DNA of 64,000 nt from Sphingomonas sp. (GTDB taxonomy: Bacteria; Pseudomonadota; Alphaproteobacteria; Sphingomonadales; Sphingomonadaceae). A program made the translations under genes and the position numbers. The DNA is taken from NCBI GenBank assembly GCA_013001055.1, contig JABDNH010000014.1:273070-337069 (forward strand). Direction: 5' to 3'. Under the pieces are notes generated by a model. It saw only the letters and a program-made list of their open reading frames with translations. It searched no databases and had not been told where the DNA came from. Below are positions 56,292 through 64,000 of this stretch, one piece after another; the first letter of the stretch is position 1; each line of letters opens with the position of its first letter.

Positions 56292-57824
56292 ATGGCGAAA
56301 TCGCTGCTTCAAGACAATTCACGGTCAATCTCGATTGACAAGGCGACGGAAAAGCTCGTTGCGAGCGCGGACCTCGTTGGCAAGGATTTCTTCCCGGCAC
56401 TGGTCGAGGGCATCGCTCAATCGCTCGCCGTTCGTTGGGTGTTTCTCAGCCGTCCATGTGAACGCCAATCCGGGCAAGCAAACACGATTGCAGTCTGGAA
56501 CGATGGCCCTGCTGCCAACATGTCGTACGACCTCGCCGGTTCTCCATGCGCAGAAATCATCGGTGATGGTGCATGTTGCTATTCGAGCGACGTGCAGCGG
56601 TTATTTCCGGATGACGTGTTGCTTACTGATATGGGCGCCGAAAGCTATGTCGGCATCCCGCTGCGCTCCTCAAGTGGTGATGTGATCGGACTGATAGCCG
56701 CGCTCGACGACAAGATGATTGGCGATGCTGAAGTGGCGCGCGAAATCCTGGCCATGTTCGCTGGTCGTGCGGCCGCCGAGATCGAACGTCTCGAGACTGC
56801 GTCGGCCAACGAACGAATGGGGCGGATCGTTGAAGGGTCGGTCAGCGAAGCGTTCGTGTTCGACGGAGACGATTACACCTTCGAACTCGTCAACCGAGGC
56901 GCGCGCGACAATTTGGGATATAGTCTGAAAGAACTGCGCCAACTCACGCCGTGGAACATCAAACCCGAATTTAGCGAAACGCAATTTCGCGACTTCGTGA
57001 AGCCATTGAAGACCGCCAAGGCCCCCTTCCTGCAATTCGAGACGATCCACCAGCGCAAGGACGGGTCGCACTATGACGTGTCCGTGCGCCTCCAATATTT
57101 TGGCGGAACCGATAATGTCTTCTTCGCGTCGATCTTCGATATCACCGAACGGAAGATGGCCGAAAAGCGCGAACGCTTGCTGATGCGCGAAGTCAACCAT
57201 CGCGCCAAAAATCTGCTCAGCATCATCCAGGTTATCGCGCGCCAAACAGTAGCATCAGACCCAGACGACTACATCGCCCGGTTCGAGGATCGGATCGCTG
57301 CGCTTGCCGCCAGCTACGATCTCTTGGTTGAAAACACCAAGGCCGGGGTCAAACTCAGAAGCCTGATCCGTGCCCAACTCGGACATTTCGACCATTTGTT
57401 CGAAACGAGAATCTCAATAAATGGCCCGGTCGTCCACTTGAATGCCACTGCGGCGCAAAGCATCGGGATGGCATTGCACGAACTAGCCACCAATGCCGCA
57501 AAATATGGAGCGCTTTCAAACACTGAAGGTCGCGTCTCGATCGATTGGCGATTCGTGGATGGGCAGGCCGATGCGCCTATGCTGGAACTGACCTGGATCG
57601 AGAGCGATGGCCCCCCTGTGGTCGCGCCCAGCCGACAAGGCTTCGGCTCGACGGTCATCGATAGTGCGGTTCGATCAAGCACCCGCGGGCAAGTTGCACT
57701 CGAATATGCCGCGAGCGGACTAACCTTCAAGCTCACCGCGCCGCTATCAGCTCTCTCAAGCAATTATGACGCTTCCGAGGATGGTAGCGCGAGAGAGTCC
57801 TCTGGGCTCAGTCACGCCTCATAG
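56292..57824 (+). CDS. GAF-PAS sensor histidine kinase, HWE type
   Basis: The soluble kinase (510 residues) has a GAF domain (about 20-165, SYVGIPLRSSSGDVIGLIAALD), a PAS domain (about 175-295, FELVNRGARDNLGYSLKELR to ASIFDITERKMAEK) and an HWE kinase core. The phospho-acceptor is in MREVNHRAKNLLSIIQVIARQT, with GMALHELATNAAKYGAL as the N box and LTWIESDGP giving the WxE motif. HWE kinases in alphaproteobacteria often act in light, redox or general stress signalling. No cognate regulator is adjacent; the receiver at 60475 is two genes away. Confidence 0.92.
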   Translation: MAKSLLQDNSRSISIDKATEKLVASADLVGKDFFPALVEGIAQSLAVRWVFLSRPCERQSGQANTIAVWNDGPAANMSYDLAGSPCAEIIGDGACCYSSDVQRLFPDDVLLTDMGAESYVGIPLRSSSGDVIGLIAALDDKMIGDAEVAREILAMFAGRAAAEIERLETASANERMGRIVEGSVSEAFVFDGDDYTFELVNRGARDNLGYSLKELRQLTPWNIKPEFSETQFRDFVKPLKTAKAPFLQFETIHQRKDGSHYDVSVRLQYFGGTDNVFFASIFDITERKMAEKRERLLMREVNHRAKNLLSIIQVIARQTVASDPDDYIARFEDRIAALAASYDLLVENTKAGVKLRSLIRAQLGHFDHLFETRISINGPVVHLNATAAQSIGMALHELATNAAKYGALSNTEGRVSIDWRFVDGQADAPMLELTWIESDGPPVVAPSRQGFGSTVIDSAVRSSTRGQVALEYAASGLTFKLTAPLSALSSNYDASEDGSARESSGLSHAS

Positions 57825-57967
57825 GGCCGGACGAACTCACCGTATCGCCTAACTGCTGGGGCTCATCTCAGAATGCGGAAATCTTAGGCAACCAACACAC
57901 CCCTTGAGCGTTCTTCCGCGAACCAAAACATTTGGCTGTAATGCAGAGAGTAAGGGGCAAGCCAATC

Positions 57968-60478
57968 ATGGATCAACGGGTCGAGGCGGAACCGAGACTT
58001 GCCATCAACACGGAGATGCTTGCGGACCTCTTCAAGCAAGCACCCGGTTTCATGGCCGTGCTTCGAGGTCCCGATCACATCTTCGAGCTGGTTAACCCCG
58101 CCTATCGCGAATTGATCGGCGACCGGGATATCATCGGCAAACCCGTGGCAGAAGTGGCGCCTGAAGCCGCGGATCAGGGCATTCTCGACATCCTCGATGA
58201 CGTTTTTCGTGCGGGTAAGGCTTTTACCGCCAAAGCGATGGAAGTGCATCTGGAGGATCGCGAAGAAGCCATGTTCGTCGACTTCGTGACCCAGCCGATC
58301 ATCGATGAGGCAGGCAAGGTCACTGGGATCTTTATCCAAGGCACCGATGTCACCGACCGCACACGCGCCGAGCGATACCAGGCCATGCAAAGGAGGCTCC
58401 TCGAATCCGCGTTTCAGGATGAGAGTCTTGAAGAGCTGCTCAGCATGTTGATCCGCGCCGTCGAAGAGGAATCGCAATCCGAAGTCATCGGATCGATTTT
58501 GCTTCTGGACGAGGACGGTAAGCATCTGCTCCACGGCGCCGCGCCGAGCCTGCCTCAAGACTTTAATGACGCGATTCATGGCGTCGAAATCGGTCCCGAA
58601 ACGGGTTCGTGCGGAACTGCAGCATTTAACCGCGAACCGGTTTTCGTGTCCGATGTGCGTACAGATCCCAGGTGGGCCGACTTCAAGGATTTGGCGCTCG
58701 AGCACGGCCTGTTTGCCTGTTGGTCGATACCCATTTTTTCTTCGGGTGGTGACGTACTCGGGACCTTCGCGATGTATCATCGCCAGCCCAGAGAGCCGCT
58801 GGCCGCGGACATCGAACTTGTCGACCTCGTCATCCGTACCGCCGCGGTCATCATCGAACGAAAACAGGCAGAAATGGCGCTCGAGGAGGAACGTCAGACA
58901 CTCGAGATGCTCAACCAGACCGGCGAAGTAATCGCGGGAGAGCTGGATCTGGACCAGGTGGTCCAGGAGGTTACCGACGCCGGCGTCAAGCTTACCGGCG
59001 CGCAGTTCGGCGCCTTTTTCTACAACGTGAACGATCCCGATGGGGCATCATATATGCTCTATACCCTTTCGGGTGTCGAACGCGACGCTTTCGATAAATT
59101 CCCGATGCCTCGAAAGACCGAAATTTTTGCACCGACCTTCGATGGCATGGGTGTCGTGCGTTCGGACGACATCACCACCGACCGTCGATACGGCCGCAAT
59201 GCACCTTATAATGGCATGCCGGAAGGCCACCTGCCGGTGACCAGCTATCTCGCAGTACCTGTGAAATCGCGTTCGGGCGAAGTGATAGGAGGATTGTTTT
59301 TCGGTCACTCCTCGAAAGGCCAATTCAAGGAACGTCACGAACGCCTCATGGTCGGTATTGCCGCGCAAGCCGCGGTGGCGATCGACAATGCTCGACTTTA
59401 TAGGGCGGCTCAAAGCGAGATCCAGGAACGTACGCAAACCGAAGAGGCACTAAGGGATATCAGCCGGCGTTTTGATGCAGTGCTCAACAATACGCGCATG
59501 GCCGTCTTCCTTATGGATGAGCGACATTACTGCGTCTACGCCAACACAGCAGCTGAAGACCTTACCGGCTATTCGTTCGATGAATTGCAGGGCAAAGCAC
59601 TACACGACGTTATCCATCATACGCGTCCCGATGGATCACACTATCCGCTCGAAGAATGCCCGATCGACCGAGCATTCCCGGAAAACGCCCAAACCGAAGG
59701 TGAAGAAGTCTTCTTGCATCGCGATGGATCGTTCTATCCTGTCCACTTCACAGCGTCGCCCATTCGCGATGAAGCATCGAATACCATTGGAACGATTATC
59801 GAAGTTCGCAATATCGCCGACGAAATGGAGCGCGCCGCCGAACTCGCCGAGGCGTTGCGGACGAAGGACATTCTTCTGCACGAGGTCAATCATCGCGTGA
59901 AAAACAGCCTCCAGGTGGTGACGTCGCTACTCACGCTGCAGGCGCGCAAGGCCGAGGATGAAAATCTGGAAAAAAGTTTGCAGGAGGCGCGCAACCGCGT
60001 CGCTGTCATCGCCGCGATGCACCAGCGTCTCTACGCAACCAGCGACCATGACCATGTTGACTTTGGAGACTATCTCGCCGATCTCGCCGAGGAAGCCATG
60101 CAGTCGATGGGTTCGAGCGAACATATCGAGTTGCGTACCCAAATTGATCGCGGGATCATCATGAATCTTCGGCAAGCCGTGCCATTGGCTCTCGTGGTCA
60201 GCGAACTCATCACAAATGCGATCAAATATGCCTACCCGCCCGAACAGCATGGAGAGATTTTCATCGGTCTCGATGACGAAGGCGAACATATTGCCCTTCG
60301 CATCAAAGACAATGGCGTGGGCCTCCCCGAAGGCTTTGATCCTGCTCAATCCGATGGTCTGGGCATGAAGATTGTCACTTCGCTTTTGCGTCAGGTACGA
60401 GGGACATTGTCACTGCCGCAAAACCCGAAGGGCGCTCAGTTCGATATCAAGATACCAGTCGAAAAGAGGGACAAATGA
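57968..60478 (+). CDS. PAS-GAF-GAF-PAS sensor histidine kinase, HisKA_2 type
   Basis: This 836-residue soluble kinase carries a PAS domain (about 15-130), two GAF domains (about 150-295 and 310-480) and a second PAS (about 495-625, [30 protein letters not shown]). A HisKA_2/ATPase core ends it ([61 protein letters not shown]). Start ATG 57968 has AAGGGG ahead. Its stop overlaps the next receiver gene in ATGA, so kinase and receiver are made together and are the likely pair. Confidence 0.93.
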   Translation: MDQRVEAEPRLAINTEMLADLFKQAPGFMAVLRGPDHIFELVNPAYRELIGDRDIIGKPVAEVAPEAADQGILDILDDVFRAGKAFTAKAMEVHLEDREEAMFVDFVTQPIIDEAGKVTGIFIQGTDVTDRTRAERYQAMQRRLLESAFQDESLEELLSMLIRAVEEESQSEVIGSILLLDEDGKHLLHGAAPSLPQDFNDAIHGVEIGPETGSCGTAAFNREPVFVSDVRTDPRWADFKDLALEHGLFACWSIPIFSSGGDVLGTFAMYHRQPREPLAADIELVDLVIRTAAVIIERKQAEMALEEERQTLEMLNQTGEVIAGELDLDQVVQEVTDAGVKLTGAQFGAFFYNVNDPDGASYMLYTLSGVERDAFDKFPMPRKTEIFAPTFDGMGVVRSDDITTDRRYGRNAPYNGMPEGHLPVTSYLAVPVKSRSGEVIGGLFFGHSSKGQFKERHERLMVGIAAQAAVAIDNARLYRAAQSEIQERTQTEEALRDISRRFDAVLNNTRMAVFLMDERHYCVYANTAAEDLTGYSFDELQGKALHDVIHHTRPDGSHYPLEECPIDRAFPENAQTEGEEVFLHRDGSFYPVHFTASPIRDEASNTIGTIIEVRNIADEMERAAELAEALRTKDILLHEVNHRVKNSLQVVTSLLTLQARKAEDENLEKSLQEARNRVAVIAAMHQRLYATSDHDHVDFGDYLADLAEEAMQSMGSSEHIELRTQIDRGIIMNLRQAVPLALVVSELITNAIKYAYPPEQHGEIFIGLDDEGEHIALRIKDNGVGLPEGFDPAQSDGLGMKIVTSLLRQVRGTLSLPQNPKGAQFDIKIPVEKRDK

Positions 60479-60909
60479 TGGGGAGCGCATCCCAATCCTC
60501 AAGGCGTAAACACGCACTCAACGTCCTAATCGTGGAGGATGAGGCCTTGGTCGCGATGGACCTGGAATATATGGTCGAAGAGGCCGGTCACATTCCCATC
60601 GCGCACGCCGACAATCTCGAATCGACTCTCAAGGCCGTCGAAGACTATCGGCCGGACATCGCGCTGGTGGATATCCAATTGAGCTTCGGGGAAAGCGGCC
60701 TGGAGGTTGCCGAGCAACTGAAGGACCGCGGGATCCCGGTGCTGTTCTCGACCGGCAACTGCCCCGGAGAAAAAGGCCGACCTCTCGCGCTGGGATGCTT
60801 GCACAAGCCTGTCGTCGAACGCAGTTTGCGCGCCGCGTTGGAGGCGGTCGAAGCGACTATGGACGGCGCTGAACTCCCTAGCCTTCCGTCATCGGTGCAT
60901 TTCTACTGA
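60475..60909 (+). CDS. Single-domain response regulator coupled to the upstream kinase
   Basis: The 144-residue protein is one receiver domain with EDE at 21-23, phospho-acceptor Asp66 (ALVDIQLS) and Lys111 (LHKPV). VLFSTGN after strand 4 resembles FATGUY-type receivers. It has no output domain, so it should pass phosphate on or act by protein contact. It starts within the stop of the PAS-GAF-GAF-PAS kinase gene. No promoter-like or terminator-like signal is evident in the 86 bp after it. Confidence 0.9.
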   Translation: MMGSASQSSRRKHALNVLIVEDEALVAMDLEYMVEEAGHIPIAHADNLESTLKAVEDYRPDIALVDIQLSFGESGLEVAEQLKDRGIPVLFSTGNCPGEKGRPLALGCLHKPVVERSLRAALEAVEATMDGAELPSLPSSVHFY

Positions 60910-60995
60910 GCTTCGAAGCCTGCGGTTGAATGTAAATGCTCGTCGTGCCCCAGACGGTCTCGTCATCAACAACACCGCAGGGAAGAATCTGATTT

Positions 60996-61466
60996 TCAGT
61001 CTTCGTAGGTGTCCCACGCCGCCCGAGTGCCATCGACGGCCTTGAAGCGATACGTCTTGGGACCCGCCTTCTGGAAAAGGAGTGTCATCTCGACCTCCGA
61101 TCCCACCGGTATCGGTTGCTTCACGTCCATCAGCATGAGGTGCCACTCAAGCCCAGGTGGCTCAATGGCAGATTGGCTGTTGGCGGGGACGACGAACGAA
61201 GGTTCGACCACCATTTTTCTGTCATCTCCCTGCCCCACCATATGGTGGATTTCCACGCGATCAGCACAATCGCACGAAACCTCTAACAGGGTATCTTCTT
61301 CCCCGCGATTATCGAAGGCTGCATAGGCCGCGGCCATCATCCCCGGAGTGGCTCGTTCGACGTAGGACACGATCGTCTTTGTGACGGTCAGGTCTTCCTG
61401 GGCCGGTTGCACGGTTGTGCAGCCAGCTAAGAATAACACTACAGCGATCGTCATCGATTTCTTCAT
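60996..61466 (-). CDS. PCuAC-family copper chaperone lipoprotein
   Basis: The 156-residue protein has a lipoprotein signal (VVLFLAGC-TT) and a PCu(A)C domain. Copper ligands are suggested by RVEIHHMVGQGDDRKM and GLEWHLMLMDVKQPIPVGSEVEMTL, matching the H-M...M...H-x-M pattern of the family; ATPGMMAAAYAAFDNRG opens the domain. It would carry Cu(I) in the periplasm, for example to cytochrome oxidase. I start at ATG 61466 (MKKSM). A CDCAD motif adds two more cysteines that are not standard ligands. Confidence 0.85.
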   Translation of the reverse strand: MKKSMTIAVVLFLAGCTTVQPAQEDLTVTKTIVSYVERATPGMMAAAYAAFDNRGEEDTLLEVSCDCADRVEIHHMVGQGDDRKMVVEPSFVVPANSQSAIEPPGLEWHLMLMDVKQPIPVGSEVEMTLLFQKAGPKTYRFKAVDGTRAAWDTYED

Positions 61467-61521
61467 GTCGCCTCCAATCGATCCGCACGTTGCATGCGGG
61501 TGCTCGTGCTTAGTTCTTAGA

Positions 61522-61707
61522 TTAGATCTTTTCGACATTTCGCGCGAGTGTCTTGAATCGTTCCTGATCCTCGCCTCGCACCGTGATCGTGATGTTGCCG
61601 CCCTTGCTGCGATGAAGGTCTTCGATAGTGCCACTACGGCCCTTATGAGTGCCGGCGATCACTCTGCAACGATCTCCATTGGCGACCAGACTGGATATAT
61701 CAGTCAT
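61522..61707 (-). CDS. 61-residue KOW-motif protein
   Basis: The protein begins MTDISSLVANGDRCRVIAGT and continues HKGRSGTIEDLHRSKGGNIT, a KOW motif (GDxxxVIxGxxKGxxGxI) as in NusG and ribosomal L24. It ends with QERFKTLARNVEKI. GGAGGT stands 5 bases before the ATG. KOW motifs bind RNA or ribosomal protein, but a stand-alone version this short has no known role. It lies 55 bp upstream of the PCuAC gene on the same strand and could share its message. Confidence 0.75.
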   Translation of the reverse strand: MTDISSLVANGDRCRVIAGTHKGRSGTIEDLHRSKGGNITITVRGEDQERFKTLARNVEKI

Positions 61708-61902
61708 CCTGCACCTCCGTGCATCGACGATAACCCGTAAATCCGGCAGTTGGCAGTTGAGGAATATGACCTTGCCCAAACGCTCGAACGACAGGGGGTT
61801 TGATCGTAGCGACCCTGCGCAAGATGCGGCGCATCGCAAGACTTGCTCAACGATGAGAACGTCGTTGATCGGTGGTTAACGCTTCCATGCCATAGCGTAC
61901 CT

Positions 61903-63792
61903 ATGCAGCAATCACGCGGTCATGCCATTCCGATCAGTAGCCCGTGGCAATATGGGCTTATCGTAGGTCTGTTCTATTTTGCGACCGCCTACGGTTCGCT
62001 TGCTCTCACGCAGGGCAGCGGAGATATTGCGGCAATCTGGCCAGCAAGCGGCGTGGCATTGGCTGCGCTCCTGCTGGCGGGATCACAGCGTCGTTACGGC
62101 GCCCTGGGCGGCATAGGCCTTGCCAGCCTAGCGGCCAACATGCTCGCTGGCACGCCGTTCATCACGTCTGCGGCCTTCACTTTGGCTAATCTGCTCGAGG
62201 TGACGGTGATATCGGGTCTGATGATCCTCGTCTCGCCCAAATGGAACCAATTTCACACCTTGCGCACAAATATCGTATTTTTCGCCGCAATCGTGGTCGG
62301 TGGAGTAGCCAGCGCTTCGACGGCCACCCTACTGGCCGGTGCGAGCAGCCTCGCCTTTTTTGTATCGTGGTTTACGACAGTAGTCCTGGGGGCGCTGATC
62401 GTAACTCCTTTGCTGCTAACCGTCATATTCCGGCTTAACGCAAAATCTGTAATGCCTAGCGCCTTTCGGATCGTCCAATTCGGCGCCTTGCTCAACCTGA
62501 TTGTCGTGGGCAGTCTCGCCATCCTCCTGCTGGATGCGTACTACATGCTATTCATTCCGCTGCTCGGCGTTGTCATCGCGACATATGCGTACGGGCCGAC
62601 GGGAGCGGCATTGAGCATCAGTGCCATCGCTTTCACCATGGCCGGTAGCGTCGAAGTAACGAACAACTCGAACTACGTGCTCGGATTGAACCTGCAATTA
62701 CTCGGGCTGCAGTTCTACCTTCTGTGCCTGCTCGGTGCCGCTTGGCCCCTTACCGCATTGCTCATCGAGAAAGAGCGACTGATCCGGCGATATGGCGAGA
62801 CCAATGCGTCACTGGAACTTGCCGAACGCACCGCCCACGTCGGGCATTGGTTCGTGGGGACAGGTACCGATGCACCGATCTGGTCTGATGAAGTCTATCG
62901 GATCCATGGTCTGGAGCTTAACCCGAATTCTCGAACGGGGTTGAAGGACATCGCGGAATCCAACTCGCTGCAACTCTATCATCGTGATGACAGGGAGCGG
63001 GTTCGCGGTATCCTACTCGAAGCGATGCGTGACGCGGCTCCGTTCGAATACAAGGCGAGGATCGTTCGGCCAGACGGTTCGATACGTCATGTGCACAGCA
63101 TCGGAAGGCCACACCACAACCGCAGGGGTGAGTATGACGGTCTTTTTGGCACCCTCCACGATGTCACCGATCACACCGAGGTGCTTGAAAAACTGAACGA
63201 AGCGAAAAGCGAGGCGCTCCACGAGGCAGCCGAAGCAAAGCGTCTTTCGGAAACCGACGACCTCACCGGCATTTCAAACCGTCGCAAGATCATGGCATTT
63301 CTGGAAGACGCGGCAAGCAATGCGGCCAACGGCCAGAACCCACTGTGCATCGGGATCGTCGACGTCGATCATTTCAAGTCGGTCAACGATCAATTCGGGC
63401 ATGCGGTAGGCGACATGGTGTTGAAACGGGTCGCCGAGATCATCCAGGTCGTGTTCGGCGAGAAAAGCCACGTAGGCAGGCTCGGCGGCGAGGAGTTTCT
63501 GATTGTGCTCCCCAATATCGACGACCGTGCAGGGATTGCGCTTCTAAAGCTCCTGTGCGCGAGGATTGCGTGCGAGCCATGGGCCGAGGGCGGACCAGAA
63601 ACGATCACAGTAAGCGCTGGTCTGGCGCAGCTCGGCTCCGAGGGCGACGTCAGCGCGGCGCTCAAAGCAGCCGACAATGCGCTTTACGCGGCCAAGAACA
63701 GCGGAAGGAATGCCGTGCGACATGCCGGCACTGCGAGCCAGGGCGATGAGACGCGCCCCCCGGTTCAAGCGCAAATCAACAGCGTCGCCTAG
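61903..63792 (+). CDS. MASE1-PAS-GGDEF diguanylate cyclase
   Basis: The protein (629 residues from ATG 61903) begins with an eight-helix MASE1 membrane sensor (about 10-290, GDIAAIWPASGVALAALLLAG). A PAS domain follows (about 310-440, WSDEVYRIHGLELNPNSRTG to LHDVTDHTEVLEKL), then a GGDEF domain with DVDHFKSVNDQFGHAVGD and RLGGEEFLIVLP. The active site is complete, so it should make c-di-GMP. The RxxD inhibitory site normally 5 residues before GGEEF is absent. A TTG start at 61843 would add 20 residues. Confidence 0.92.
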   Translation: MQQSRGHAIPISSPWQYGLIVGLFYFATAYGSLALTQGSGDIAAIWPASGVALAALLLAGSQRRYGALGGIGLASLAANMLAGTPFITSAAFTLANLLEVTVISGLMILVSPKWNQFHTLRTNIVFFAAIVVGGVASASTATLLAGASSLAFFVSWFTTVVLGALIVTPLLLTVIFRLNAKSVMPSAFRIVQFGALLNLIVVGSLAILLLDAYYMLFIPLLGVVIATYAYGPTGAALSISAIAFTMAGSVEVTNNSNYVLGLNLQLLGLQFYLLCLLGAAWPLTALLIEKERLIRRYGETNASLELAERTAHVGHWFVGTGTDAPIWSDEVYRIHGLELNPNSRTGLKDIAESNSLQLYHRDDRERVRGILLEAMRDAAPFEYKARIVRPDGSIRHVHSIGRPHHNRRGEYDGLFGTLHDVTDHTEVLEKLNEAKSEALHEAAEAKRLSETDDLTGISNRRKIMAFLEDAASNAANGQNPLCIGIVDVDHFKSVNDQFGHAVGDMVLKRVAEIIQVVFGEKSHVGRLGGEEFLIVLPNIDDRAGIALLKLLCARIACEPWAEGGPETITVSAGLAQLGSEGDVSAALKAADNALYAAKNSGRNAVRHAGTASQGDETRPPVQAQINSVA

Positions 63793-63847
63793 CTTAGATC
63801 ACTACCACCATCTTGTGCAGCTGTGGCTCAGATGATCAATTGAAAAG

Positions 63848-63890
63848 GTAGCGGGAGGAGGGACTTGAACCTCCGACACGCGGAGTATGG
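63848..63890 (-). tRNA. tRNA 3'-end-like fragment (decayed, not a full gene)
   Basis: On the minus strand the bases run from an anticodon-loop-like CATACTCCGCGTGTCGG through GGTTCAAGTCC to CTCCCGCTACC, the pattern of a tRNA from the anticodon to the acceptor end. The T-arm has a mismatch or extra C, the final CCA reads CCT, and no 5' half follows: the anticodon runs straight into a GC hairpin. I read it as a remnant, perhaps an attachment-site copy. The tRNA type is uncertain (CAT anticodon suggested). Confidence 0.45.
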
Positions 63891-63917
63891 GCCGAGCCAC
63901 CTGGCTCGGCCCGTATC
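63886..63917. repeat. Strong GC-rich hairpin
   Basis: GGGCCGAGCC-ACCT-GGCTCGGCCC is a perfect 10-bp stem with a 4-base loop, extended by G-U pairs to about 14 bp. It begins 5 bases after the stop of the minus-strand gene at the right edge and touches the tRNA-like fragment. There is no U tract on either side, so it is not a standard terminator. Confidence 0.7.
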
Positions 63918-63922
63918 AAGAT

Positions 63923-64000
63923 CAGTCGTCTGAAAGACTGGCACAGCCCCAACCCAGGAACTTCCATTGACCGCTCTCTTTGACAAGAGTGTCGCTGCAC
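63923..64000 (-). CDS. C-terminus of an unidentified protein (partial)
   Basis: The last bases of the window hold the end of a minus-strand frame reading about VKESGQWKFLGWGCASLSDD before TGA at 63925-63923. The GQWKFLGWG pattern is reminiscent of the closing strands of NTF2/SnoaL-like proteins, but 25 residues are too few to assign a family. The rest is outside the window. Confidence 0.4.

Noticed and set aside
63848..63917. Complete tRNA gene
   Set aside because: No 5' acceptor strand, D-arm or paired anticodon stem can be drawn; the T-arm has an irregular base and CCA reads CCT.

Overview
This window is about 64 kb of a GC-rich chromosome from an alphaproteobacterium, most likely a member of the Sphingomonadales. 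This is inferred from the gene complement, not from a database search. Pointers are a CckA-type hybrid kinase, an HdaA-type replication regulator, an alphaproteobacterial LexA box (GTTC-N7-GTTC) in front of recA, a short ProRS without the bacterial editing insert, a LolD plus single-permease lipoprotein exporter, and many HWE/HisKA_2 sensor kinases. Genes are dense, with very frequent 1, 4 or 8 base overlaps and several TTG, GTG and one apparent CTG start.

Left two thirds (1-43.6 kb) is housekeeping DNA. On the minus strand recA (cut by the window edge) is preceded by a long same-strand run dapA, smpB, DUF2062, M13 peptidase, cckA and a single-domain receiver. Then come a lytic transglycosylase with greB, a 50-residue DUF2256 protein, aspS, rnd with an I78 inhibitor, and the overlapping string (DUF2066-like)-hdaA-ppk-ppx. 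Next are purM-purN (PurN is fused to an MmcQ/YjbR domain), a TolB-like protein, a GAF sensor kinase, ndk, holC-pepA, and lptD-surA-pdxA-rsmA. The section ends with a TPR protein, alaS-rsmB, mtgA, dnaE, a secreted DUF1579-like protein and proS-lolF-lolD.

At 43.6-44.2 kb there is an apparently gene-poor stretch holding an orphan plus-strand terminator and a decayed gene end. Immediately after it lies the most interesting locus: an 87-residue cysteine-free small protein, a YcaO enzyme and a TfuA protein in one tightly packed operon (44198-46283). This is the arrangement of a peptide or protein backbone thioamidation system, and its substrate here is not known. It converges on a soluble winged-helix/TolB-like/TPR regulator gene. 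That gene's upstream region carries four ATTCTG/CAGAAT half-sites, and it diverges from a 39-residue hydrophobic peptide overlapping a GNAT acetyltransferase gene.

The right part (48.9-64 kb) holds hpd followed by a dense signalling and surface region. It contains a PAS protein, a FlbD-like small protein, a CHASE2-EAL phosphodiesterase, a secreted FecR-domain protein with a precise 57-bp/19-residue tandem repeat, an outer-membrane beta-barrel protein and two HWE/HisKA_2 kinases, one coupled to a receiver. A PCuAC copper chaperone lipoprotein, a KOW mini-protein and a MASE1-PAS-GGDEF cyclase complete it. The window closes with a decayed tRNA 3' end, a strong hairpin and the C-terminus of a minus-strand gene.
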